Shown here: piece after piece, positions 28,657 through 36,410 of the stretch
How the letters are laid out: every line of letters begins with the position of its first letter
How positions within the stretch are numbered: position 1 is the stretch's first letter
NCBI GenBank assembly: GCA_017889705.1
Contig: JAGGAB010000002.1
Location: 1-64,000, forward strand
Reading direction: 5' to 3'
DNA: 64,000 bases
Source: Bacillota bacterium
GTDB lineage: Bacteria; Bacillota; Negativicutes; Sporomusales; Sporomusaceae
Notes under the pieces: generated by a model
Database searches by the model: none
What the model saw: only the letters and a program-made list of their open reading frames with translations
Told to the model about the DNA's origin: nothing
Program-made: the position numbers and the translations under genes

Positions 28657-29385
28657 TTATCGCCAATGAAATCCCCGATATCGCTGGAACAAACACCTGC
28701 CTGCCAGCAATAACGCCAGCAAAGTCGGGACACTACTCCAGCCTAATGCCCAAGCAATCTTCTCCCAATTTGCCGCCGCCAATCCACCCGGTGGCAATTG
28801 TTCGCTTATCTGATACCAGTAATCAACTACGCGCACCACATATGCCGTGGTTTCCGCATAGGGCGGAATCCCGCCGTACTTATCAACAGCTCCCGGCCCG
28901 GCATTATAGGCAGCTACTGCCCATTCCCGGTTGCCGTCATACCGTTTCGCCAACTGACTTAGGTAACAGGTACCGATAGCAATATTAAGTTCAGGGTTAT
29001 AAAAACACGCACTGCTGCACTCGCCTTCGTGTCTGCCAAGACAAATCAAAGCTTGCCGATTAACAAACCGCCAGGTATCTGGGATAACCTGCATAAGGCC
29101 ATAGGCTCCGGCCTTGGATAACGCCCGGGGCTCAAAGGAACTTTCAGCCTTGATTACCGCGGCAATAAGTTCCGGGCTTACTCCATATAGCGCGCCTGCC
29201 TTATTAATGGTCTCGGCATAAGGTATATCCTTCACATCGCGCAGAATTGCTGTTTGCGCTGTAAATTTTGTATACAGAGAGCGGCGGCCGTATTCTGCCA
29301 GCCCGGTTGTCAAACAATAGGCTACCGCCTGAACCACAAAAACAAATAATAAGAACAGCCACAGCGATAACGCCCGGCTGCGCAC
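28657..29385 (-). CDS. Membrane-anchored lytic transglycosylase (SLT domain)
   Basis: Predicted peptidoglycan-cleaving enzyme, 242 residues. An N-terminal hydrophobic anchor (residues 7-27) is followed by an SLT domain (about 65-190): ELIAAVIKAESSFEPRALS contains the catalytic Glu, then AYGLMQVIPDTW, NIAIGTCYLSQLAKRY and AAYNAGPGAVDKY. A second hydrophobic segment lies near residues 208-226. It starts 1 bp after the yabP stop and precedes yabQ, so it is likely part of the same sporulation operon and may act in cortex or germ-cell-wall remodelling. That role is inference from location. Confidence 0.88.
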   Translation of the reverse strand: MRSRALSLWLFLLFVFVVQAVAYCLTTGLAEYGRRSLYTKFTAQTAILRDVKDIPYAETINKAGALYGVSPELIAAVIKAESSFEPRALSKAGAYGLMQVIPDTWRFVNRQALICLGRHEGECSSACFYNPELNIAIGTCYLSQLAKRYDGNREWAVAAYNAGPGAVDKYGGIPPYAETTAYVVRVVDYWYQISEQLPPGGLAAANWEKIAWALGWSSVPTLLALLLAGRCLFQRYRGFHWR

Positions 29386-29386
29386 T

Positions 29387-29668
29387 TTATTTTAAAAACC
29401 GTTCCAGCAAACCTTTTTTCTGGCGTGAATCCTCTTCATAGTTCATACCTTTGATGGTTCCTTCTATGATAATATTACCTTGATCCAGATTGAGCTGTTT
29501 AATATTAATACCGTCACCTTTAATAATTAGTACTCCCTGCTCGGTTTCCATGACGATTTCTTTTTCATCATAACTGCCTAGACTGACGACACCATCAACA
29601 TTAAGCTCCTCACGGTCAACCAGGGTTAACTGATGCCGCCATTTAGGAGTTTTGTTATCTATCGGCAT
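29387..29668 (-). CDS. yabP: Sporulation protein YabP
   Basis: A 93-residue protein of the YabP/YqfC family required for spore formation in Bacillus. It is beta-rich, with HQLTLVDREELNVDGVVSL, the acidic turn SYDEKEIVMETEQG, and LIIKGDGINIKQLNLDQG. It is cytoplasmic, probably acting with YabQ on the mother-cell membrane. GGGAGG precedes the start. It is the first gene of the yabP-SLT-yabQ-divIC block. In Bacillus yabP follows mazG and rqcP; here the upstream neighbour is a different small gene and mazG lies about 34 kb away. Confidence 0.92.
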   Translation of the reverse strand: MPIDNKTPKWRHQLTLVDREELNVDGVVSLGSYDEKEIVMETEQGVLIIKGDGINIKQLNLDQGNIIIEGTIKGMNYEEDSRQKKGLLERFLK

Positions 29669-29747
29669 AAAACCTTCCCTCCCAGTTAATGCTATTTCAA
29701 GTTATGTATATGCGTGAGAATGTGGTAATAGTACAAGAGATTGGGAT

Positions 29748-29990
29748 GTGGAAAGTTTCATGGGCAATTTGTCTTATTATTGGCAAAAGCTAGCTTATCT
29801 GCTTGTTCATCAAACTACATTGTGGTTATTGATCGTGTTCTTCGCTACCGCGCTTGTAGCCTGGATACTGGGCTCTGTTCTTGAAAAGCACAATGGCCGT
29901 GACCGCGAAGCCAATTTTGCGCGCAAAACGGCGGCAATCTATACCGCCGCAGCTACCGGTCTATGGTTGTTTAGTATCCTCTTTAAATAG
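29748..29990 (+). CDS. Small membrane protein, unknown
   Basis: An 80-residue protein with two hydrophobic helices (LWLLIVFFATALVAWILG and AAIYTAAATGLWLFSILF) joined by a charged loop (EKHNGRDREANFARK). The start is uncertain: GTG at 29748 or, with GGAAAG upstream, ATG at 29760. Its stop lies 1 bp from the stop of the convergent gerC gene. I do not recognise a family. The context between sporulation and germination genes is suggestive only. Confidence 0.6.
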   Translation: MESFMGNLSYYWQKLAYLLVHQTTLWLLIVFFATALVAWILGSVLEKHNGRDREANFARKTAAIYTAAATGLWLFSILFK

Positions 29991-29991
29991 C

Positions 29992-31197
29992 CTACTTGTG
30001 TTCACCTAACTGACGGATAGTGACATTGACCGAGATGATCAGTGGGATGGTGGGAAACACTTCCTCATCCCAGCGGTCTTTTATCTCTGCCCACTTCTTA
30101 GGATAGCGAATCTGCATCCTTTTTCCCATTCTCAGCGTGTCAGCCCCCAAAGCCTGCTGCGCTCTATAGGCATGAACTGCGGCCTGTTTTACTTCCTCGG
30201 CAAATTGCAGCTCCAATTTTCTGATATACTGAGTGTCATTCCGATTATGGTCGTGCGGCTCCGGACAGCCTTCCACCTCTCCAATATTGCCATACATGGC
30301 AATATCAAGCGTATAGTAGATGGTATCACCAGACACATGGGGTTCGAGCCGGGTATCGTGTTGAAACAGTTCAAACGCAAAGATCCGGTTAGGATGATCC
30401 TTACAGGCAGTGGTGATAATGGCACTCTTCTCTATACCCATAATAAGCTTGGCACCAAAAGCATCATACTCGTCCAGAAAACCGGCCAATTCTCCCTTCT
30501 TGATGATAGCCATGCCACCTACTTTAAGAATATCACCACTCAATTCTATTTTGGGGAGAACGGTCGAGGTTTTATTATCAAGTAGGATAGAGATAAAGCC
30601 GAGTTCTGTCTGCGGACTTGCAATATGAGGGTCTTTAACATAGTTGCGGGCAATACCTGCCAAAAACAAACCATTCGGCTCACCGCTGGGCGGTTGATAT
30701 TCAATAATCGGTTTGGCCTCACCAGGGGTAATATATACCCTAATCCGCCAGCGCATCTCCGCATCACGCACAAACCAGTCAATCAGTTGATCCATTCCGC
30801 CGGCCTCAACAGCCTCCTGGCTGATCACAATTGCTTGAACATGCTCCCAGGTTATCGGTTTGCCGACCTGCCCAAAAAGATCCCGTATAATCTCAAACAG
30901 TAGTCGTCCGGTACCTGAAATCACATAAGTACCGACTTTAGCGGTGCCCCGCTGCTCGCCCTGCGGTCGGGGCTCAATCTCGAGCAGTTGGACGCTAAGT
31001 CGGAAATCTCTACCGCCATGTGGCTGAACAAATTGTTCATGTGCCTGTTCATTGTCTTTGACGACATCAATGGCAGCTGCCAGCACCATATTCCGGTTCT
31101 GCAACTCCTTCTGGTCCCAGCAACCCGCAAGTGGGAGACAAATAGCGACCAGCAGCAGCCAAATCATAAGAATTTTGGCCTTATTGCCTTTTATCAT
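29992..31197 (-). CDS. Ger(x)C-family spore germination lipoprotein, second copy
   Basis: A 401-residue C-subunit of a nutrient germinant receptor, anchored outside the spore inner membrane. It has a lipoprotein signal with lipobox LAGCW (Cys near residue 26), then the family start WDQKELQNRNMVLAAAID, central GTYVISGTGRLLFEIIRD and WRIRVYITPGEAKPII, and the C-terminal IPLIISVNVTIRQLGEHK. It lies 17 bp downstream of a closely similar gerC copy and shares its C-terminal ending, so the pair arose by tandem duplication. Last gene of the ger operon. Confidence 0.93.
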   Translation of the reverse strand: MIKGNKAKILMIWLLLVAICLPLAGCWDQKELQNRNMVLAAAIDVVKDNEQAHEQFVQPHGGRDFRLSVQLLEIEPRPQGEQRGTAKVGTYVISGTGRLLFEIIRDLFGQVGKPITWEHVQAIVISQEAVEAGGMDQLIDWFVRDAEMRWRIRVYITPGEAKPIIEYQPPSGEPNGLFLAGIARNYVKDPHIASPQTELGFISILLDNKTSTVLPKIELSGDILKVGGMAIIKKGELAGFLDEYDAFGAKLIMGIEKSAIITTACKDHPNRIFAFELFQHDTRLEPHVSGDTIYYTLDIAMYGNIGEVEGCPEPHDHNRNDTQYIRKLELQFAEEVKQAAVHAYRAQQALGADTLRMGKRMQIRYPKKWAEIKDRWDEEVFPTIPLIISVNVTIRQLGEHK

Positions 31198-31214
31198 CAG
31201 CGTTTTTCACCACT

Positions 31215-32420
31215 TCATTTATGCTCGCCAAGCTGATTTATCACCACATTGACTGATACTACTAAGGGAATCGTAGGATAGATAGTATCCCAATCATCTT
31301 TGACTTTTTCCCATGTTTTGGGGTGATGAGCTTTGAGTTTTCTACTAAAATATATCACATCAACCCCCAAAGACTGGCAACTATCTTTACCATAGAGCAC
31401 GATACGTTTTACCTCTTCAGCCGCCTTCTGCTCCACCCGGCGAATAAACGCCGGATCATCTGCTTTAGAAGCGCGGTCCAGCACCTGATATTCACCCACA
31501 TTTCCCCACATAGTGATATCCAGCGTAAAATAAATATTATCTCCGTCAACATGCGGCGCAAGCTGGGTGTCATGACGGAATAATTCAAACGCCACAACCT
31601 CGCTGTCTTCATCGCCAGGCAGCGTAATTATGGCCGACTTTTCTGTGGCGCGAATCATTTTTATCCCTGCTACCGCCTGTTCGTCAATGTAGCCGGCAAA
31701 CTTATCCTTTTTGAACAAAGCGGCACCGCGTATTTTTATTACATTACCAGTCATCTCCATCCGAGGAATGATCAAGTCTGCTTTATTGTCTAGCAGCACG
31801 CTAATATTCCCCAAGTCGGTACGGGCACCGGCAACATGAATGTTTTTGGGGTGATTTCGGGCGATATTGGCCAAATAAATTCCGCCTGCTTCTTTGTTAG
31901 GCGGCGCATAGGCAATAATCGGTCTGGCCTCGCCGGGTGTAATATATACTTTTATCCGCCAGCGCATCTCAGCATCACGTAAGAAAAAGTCGATGATGGA
32001 CTTAATTCCCAACTCCCGCACCGCCGCTTCACTAATAACAATGGCCTGAATATGCTCAAAATACAGACTTTTGCTGCTTTGGCCCAATGTATCGCGAACA
32101 ATCTCAAATAGTGACTGCCCGGTATTTGATAACACATAGGTCGTGCCACCGCCGCCTTTTGGCTCATCACCGCCAGTCTTAGCTAGTTTGAGGATCTGTA
32201 AGCTAACCCGGTAGCGCTTATCGCCATGCGGCTGCACAAAGGTTTCAGTCTTAGCTTCCTGTTTTCCCTGACCTGGTTTCTGGCCGGCCTCGGCTACATC
32301 AATGGCCACAGCCATGACAAAATTCCTGTCCTGGAGTTCCCGCCTGTCCCAACAACCGCCGACAGCAAGAGTAATTGACATAACAAGCAGTATACCTATC
32401 AGCCGTCTGCTAGCGCTCAC
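31215..32420 (-). CDS. gerC: Ger(x)C-family spore germination lipoprotein, first copy
   Basis: A 401-residue receptor C-subunit with lipobox VGGCW (Cys near residue 23), then WDRRELQDRNFVMAVAID, GTTYVLSNTGQSLFEIVRD, WRIKVYITPGEARPII and the ending SVNVVINQLGEHK. Its start overlaps the gerB stop by 11 nt, so translation is coupled within gerA-gerB-gerC-gerC. Its central region has an insert (GKQEAKTETFVQPHGDKRY) matching FVQPHGGRDFR in the second copy. C-subunits interact with GerD and GerA in Bacillus spores (family knowledge). Confidence 0.94.
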   Translation of the reverse strand: MSASRRLIGILLVMSITLAVGGCWDRRELQDRNFVMAVAIDVAEAGQKPGQGKQEAKTETFVQPHGDKRYRVSLQILKLAKTGGDEPKGGGGTTYVLSNTGQSLFEIVRDTLGQSSKSLYFEHIQAIVISEAAVRELGIKSIIDFFLRDAEMRWRIKVYITPGEARPIIAYAPPNKEAGGIYLANIARNHPKNIHVAGARTDLGNISVLLDNKADLIIPRMEMTGNVIKIRGAALFKKDKFAGYIDEQAVAGIKMIRATEKSAIITLPGDEDSEVVAFELFRHDTQLAPHVDGDNIYFTLDITMWGNVGEYQVLDRASKADDPAFIRRVEQKAAEEVKRIVLYGKDSCQSLGVDVIYFSRKLKAHHPKTWEKVKDDWDTIYPTIPLVVSVNVVINQLGEHK

Positions 32421-33522
32421 CAGCTGTCACTCCTTGATTTTTCCACTTAGCATAAAGATACACTAGCGGTATTATCCCCAGCGAGAAGACTAGCCCCAAC
32501 AGGGTTAATACTTTTCCGGCCAATACCATTAATTCAAGACCATCTACCAGCGTTGCACCAGTATAAATCAAAGGCACTAAGGCCAATACCCAAGGACGGT
32601 GATCGGCGAATCCCCATAATCTACTCATTATCTGAGCTAACATATAAACAAACAGCGCCTGCGAGTTGAAAATTAACGGGATCCAGGCAATAAGAAAATA
32701 ATTCTCCAAGCGTTCGATAAATGTGCCTGGCAGTTCCACACTTCGCACTACAACCAACGTTGGGTAGGATTCGTTCTTGATCGTCTCTACCGTTAATACA
32801 CCCACCGTCACTACAACAATGATTACACTAATCAGTGTGATAAAAATAAATCCAATACCCACCACTTTCACAAGATTGTTGCGTTTTTGGCTAATTACCG
32901 GAAATAATAATAAAACAATCTCATAACCGCCATATGTTCCCCAGGTATTTAGTGTTGCCTGCAAAACGCCTATCGGTTTATTCGTCCAAAACGGCAGGAG
33001 ATTTTCCGGCTGAAAGTTAAAAATTGCTACACTCCAAATGGCACCAATCATAGCAACCGAAACAAAAAAGGTAAACTGAGCGACCCGTACAATCGTCCCT
33101 AAATCCTGCAGCGCGCAATAAGCGACAACAGCCAGCATTGACATAATAATCACATCAGTCGGCGTACGGTCAAACATAAAAAAAACTAGCACTCTGCTGA
33201 ATTGGTTTTGCGTTACCCAGGTCACTCCAAGGAACAACAGCACCAACACGCAAATGGCACCCACCCCAAGCCATTTACCTAAAAGCCGCGGCAGGTATTC
33301 TATAGGATCGCTGTTGGGATACAGTGCTGCCAGTTTAAGCATGACCCAGGTGGCGCAAAAAAACAGACCACCACCAAGAATAACACTTACCCACGCTAAC
33401 TGCCCGGCCTGGGGAACCAATTGGGTAGGCAAACCAATAAACTGCGCCCCCAGCATAATGGCTGCCATAACAACCCCAAACTGCAGTACCGACATTTTAT
33501 CTTTTACTTCCAGATTTGCCAT
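32410..33522 (-). CDS. gerB: GerAB-type spore germination permease
   Basis: The B-subunit, an APC-superfamily-like membrane protein that binds the germinant. From the ATG at 33522, 4 bp after the gerA stop, it has 370 residues with ten predicted helices: LQFGVVMAAIMLGAQFIGLP starts helix 1, and PNSDPIEYLPRLLGKW is the loop after helix 2. The typical amino-acid-transporter architecture is intact. The germinant cannot be read from sequence. Confidence 0.94.
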   Translation of the reverse strand: MANLEVKDKMSVLQFGVVMAAIMLGAQFIGLPTQLVPQAGQLAWVSVILGGGLFFCATWVMLKLAALYPNSDPIEYLPRLLGKWLGVGAICVLVLLFLGVTWVTQNQFSRVLVFFMFDRTPTDVIIMSMLAVVAYCALQDLGTIVRVAQFTFFVSVAMIGAIWSVAIFNFQPENLLPFWTNKPIGVLQATLNTWGTYGGYEIVLLLFPVISQKRNNLVKVVGIGFIFITLISVIIVVVTVGVLTVETIKNESYPTLVVVRSVELPGTFIERLENYFLIAWIPLIFNSQALFVYMLAQIMSRLWGFADHRPWVLALVPLIYTGATLVDGLELMVLAGKVLTLLGLVFSLGIIPLVYLYAKWKNQGVTAGER

Positions 33523-33526
33523 AATG

Positions 33527-35176
33527 CTAACTGTCACCTGCCCGCTCTTGATCCTGTGCACCGAACTCTATCGGCCTAGCCTTCATGAACTTTTGCGGTA
33601 CACGAAAAACTGTGTCTTTCATATCGGCGAGAGTATCGATATCCAGCATGCCGCCAAGATAGGACTCTCCGAAATTTTTCAGTGAACAAAGGTGCACAGT
33701 AACAATAAGCAGTCCTAACATAACTCCGTATAACCCCAGAGTAGCTGCCAAGAGCAGTATCGGTACTCTGAGCGCCCGCAGCCCAAGACCGAAAGAATAT
33801 AAGGGCATGACATAGGATGAAATGGCGGTTGTGGCAATGACCACAACTAAAAACGGGTTGACCAAGCCGGCCTGCACAACCGTGGTACCAATAACAAACG
33901 CCCCAACCATACTGGCTGCACTGGAGACTTTCTTGGGCAGCCGGGTAATCGCTTCCTGAAACAGTTCAAGCAGGACTTCCATTAATAGCGCTTCTAAGAA
34001 TGAGGGGAATGGCGTCCGCGCTCTCAGCTCTGCAATTGATATTGCCAAGCCGGTTGGCAACATGCCGGGGTGATAGGATACTATTGCAATATACAGTGCT
34101 GGCAGATAAATGGCCATAAACGCAGCCACATGGCGGCTAATCCGGACTAGACAGGCAACCGAAGCCGGTATGGTATAATCGTCAACAGCCTGCATAATAC
34201 TGGCATAGGTGCAAGGGATGATAACCGAAGCCGGCGTATTGTCAACGAGAATGCCTACCCGGCCTTCGTAGATAGCCGCCATTACCTTTTCAGGCCGCTC
34301 TGTCGATTCCAGTTGCGGAAAAGGCGTCCAGGGATGCTCAACAATCGCCTCCTCGACTGTTTTTGATACAAATACACTATCAGTACTAATGCTATTCAGC
34401 CGCCGCTCTACTTCCTCCATCAGTCCAGGTTTAACCAAATTGGCTAAGTAAATCAGCGCTATTGCAGTTTTACTCCGTTCACCCACATCCAGGATACGGA
34501 TTTTGATATTGGGATCCTTGGAGCGGCGCCGCAGCAGCACAATATTATCTGCCAGCGTTTCATTAAACGCATCTTGTGGACCGCGCAGACTTTCCTCAAG
34601 TACAGGTGTACTTACACTGCGTTTTACATGTTTAGTGGCATCAATTGCCAGCATCTCCGGCATGCCGTCAATCATGACAAGTGCATTGCCGCTCATTACA
34701 GCCTCTATCGCGCTGTTAGCGTTTACTTCAATATTTAGGGCAGCTACAGTCAGCTTTTCCTCCATCATTTTTTTTAAATCACTATTGACTGTTGTAACTG
34801 TCATAAGCGGTTTCAAAATGTTGAGCTCCAGCGCTGTTGCATCAGTCATGCCATCAAGCGATACTAAGAGTGCTTGTCTGCCGCCTGTCTTAAAAAAACG
34901 AAACTTGACATCACTACAATCACGAAACACTGTTTCTAACAGAATAACATTTTGCGATAGCTGTGGTGTGAAAACAAACATCTCACCACTGGGAGCCGGT
35001 ACAGCCCTGAGATCAGCCACAATCCCTGACAGATCTTCGCCAAGTTCGGCACTGTTTTGAATTAGTTGCCTTAGCGAAGTTAGGCGTGTCTTGACTTTAT
35101 CTAGCTCATCAGCGGGCATGATTGCTGACAATTTTGCGATAGTAAGCTTAGGTTTATTCTTCTTTGTCTTATCCAT
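33527..35176 (-). CDS. gerA: GerA-type spore germination protein (A subunit)
   Basis: A 549-residue subunit of the germinant receptor, which forms a ligand-gated ion channel with GerB and GerC. A large soluble N-terminal domain (residues 1-290) contains RSKDPNIKIRILDVGERSKT and PFPQLESTERPEKVMAAIYE; then GRVGILVDNTPASVIIPCTY leads into about five membrane helices (about 305-500) with RTPFPSFLEALLMEVLLELF. It is the first gene of the operon. The nearest upstream element is a strong hairpin at 35226-35263, belonging to spoIID. Confidence 0.95.
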   Translation of the reverse strand: MDKTKKNKPKLTIAKLSAIMPADELDKVKTRLTSLRQLIQNSAELGEDLSGIVADLRAVPAPSGEMFVFTPQLSQNVILLETVFRDCSDVKFRFFKTGGRQALLVSLDGMTDATALELNILKPLMTVTTVNSDLKKMMEEKLTVAALNIEVNANSAIEAVMSGNALVMIDGMPEMLAIDATKHVKRSVSTPVLEESLRGPQDAFNETLADNIVLLRRRSKDPNIKIRILDVGERSKTAIALIYLANLVKPGLMEEVERRLNSISTDSVFVSKTVEEAIVEHPWTPFPQLESTERPEKVMAAIYEGRVGILVDNTPASVIIPCTYASIMQAVDDYTIPASVACLVRISRHVAAFMAIYLPALYIAIVSYHPGMLPTGLAISIAELRARTPFPSFLEALLMEVLLELFQEAITRLPKKVSSAASMVGAFVIGTTVVQAGLVNPFLVVVIATTAISSYVMPLYSFGLGLRALRVPILLLAATLGLYGVMLGLLIVTVHLCSLKNFGESYLGGMLDIDTLADMKDTVFRVPQKFMKARPIEFGAQDQERAGDS

Positions 35177-35225
35177 TTGAGGCTAGCCTCCCTGCCAGGA
35201 CAAATTAAACCAAAGCCGTGAAAGG

Positions 35226-35263
35226 CCGCCGATCACCAAGCCGTAAGGCCTGGTGATCGGCGG
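35226..35263 (-). terminator. Strong hairpin after spoIID
   Basis: CCGCCGATCACCA (35226-35238) and TGGTGATCGGCGG (35251-35263) form a perfect 13-bp GC-rich stem 24 bp beyond the spoIID stop. The following U-run is poor (CCTTTCACG), so it may stop transcription incompletely or protect the 3' end. Confidence 0.6.
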
Positions 35264-35286
35264 TTATTAATTGCAGCATGATCACC

Positions 35287-36252
35287 CTAATTCCAGCGTT
35301 TCTCAACTTTCACGCCTTTAAAGTAATGAGTGACAATCTCCTCCGGCTTTTTACCGTCTTTAGCCATACGGTGCGCCCCCCACTGGGACATGCCCACGCC
35401 ATGACCATAACCTTTGCCTGCAAAAGTTACATTCTCTTCACTTACTGTAATTTGATCAAGCAGCATAGATTTTAATTTTGTACTGTCAAGTGCAACCCTA
35501 ATCTCGGGGGCTGATACCTCAGTTTCCCGGTTAACCATAAGTACAGTAGCTCGCCCTGATGGTCCTTTTTGTGCAATTTCAATACTGCTGATATCTGTTA
35601 CTTTCTTACCTTGTTTGGCCATAGCGGCAATAACATTTTCTTTAGGGAAGTTAATTGTCCAGTTGCGAACATCTTCAGGCGCTAAATCATCAGGCGACTG
35701 CACTGACTGAATATACGGCGGCTCGGCCTCTTTAAAGTTAAGCCCTTCTTTGGCTGTTGCCGTAATACCGCCTGCCGAAGCATGGAACCACCCTTTAATG
35801 GGTTTGCCCTGGTATGTCATAATCATGCCGCGTGTCATTTCCACAGCCTTTTTAACATTGTCATTAACTGCCTTGCCATTGTAGGCTTGAAACTCCTTAA
35901 TGTCAGTGGATGCCTGCGTGCCGCGGTCAGGTACGCCGCCTTTGGTTTCCATTGCCTCAACAGTAAAGGTGCGGGCAATAATGGCTTGTGCCGCCAGCGC
36001 CTCTACCGGCCAGTCATTTTTCATTTCACCGGCGACAACTCCGGCAATGTATTCTTCCATCTTCATGGTTTTCTTTTCGTTGGTCTCATGCATAAACACT
36101 GTAATTTCAGGCTCATTTTGCTCTACTGACTGTTTCGGTGCCACCGGACTTTGAGGTGTTTCTGGTTTTTTCTGTGGCTGCCCTTTACAGGCCATAAGCG
36201 CCACACACACACATGCTGTTATCAGAAAATAGCTAAGATATTTTTTATTCAT
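35287..36252 (-). CDS. spoIID: SpoIID-like peptidoglycan lytic transglycosylase
   Basis: Sporulation enzyme that cuts glycan strands during engulfment. From the ATG at 36252, preceded by GGGGTGA, it has 321 residues. The N-terminal signal has a possible lipobox (LMACKG), whereas Bacillus SpoIID is a bitopic membrane protein. A proline-rich linker follows, then the SpoIID domain: MEEYIAGVVAGEMKNDWPVE contains the catalytic Glu, followed by EALAAQAIIARTF, GWFHASAGG and GKGYGHGVGMSQWGA. It lies upstream of the ger operon and may be read with it at low level. Confidence 0.93.
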   Translation of the reverse strand: MNKKYLSYFLITACVCVALMACKGQPQKKPETPQSPVAPKQSVEQNEPEITVFMHETNEKKTMKMEEYIAGVVAGEMKNDWPVEALAAQAIIARTFTVEAMETKGGVPDRGTQASTDIKEFQAYNGKAVNDNVKKAVEMTRGMIMTYQGKPIKGWFHASAGGITATAKEGLNFKEAEPPYIQSVQSPDDLAPEDVRNWTINFPKENVIAAMAKQGKKVTDISSIEIAQKGPSGRATVLMVNRETEVSAPEIRVALDSTKLKSMLLDQITVSEENVTFAGKGYGHGVGMSQWGAHRMAKDGKKPEEIVTHYFKGVKVEKRWN

Positions 36253-36330
36253 GCTAACATCACCCCATCCAAAGATTTTCTTCTCCATTATTATGGCAGT
36301 CTGCAAACAATTACATGCATTTCCGAAAAA

Positions 36331-36374
36331 TTAACAAAATGATTACAATCCTCTTCCTTATTCTGGGCTATAAT
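36331..36374 (+). promoter_or_regulatory. Promoter of the EAL-GGDEF gene with weak PhoB-like repeats
   Basis: TATAAT at 36369-36374 lacks a good -35. TTAACA (36331-36336) and ATTACA (36342-36347) are 11 bp apart, with 21 bp from the second to the -10, the same geometry as the PhoB boxes near 38.4, 44.5, 57.9 and 62 kb. With only two partial repeats this is tentative. Confidence 0.35.
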
Positions 36375-36410
36375 GACTATATATACTCGACTTTCCTGGG
36401 AGGGAATTTT

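Noticed and set aside
28551..28979. Plus-strand frame of 142 codons opposite the SLT gene
   Set aside because: It is a shadow of a clear SLT-domain gene; the reading has no start signal and has low-complexity Pro/Arg content.
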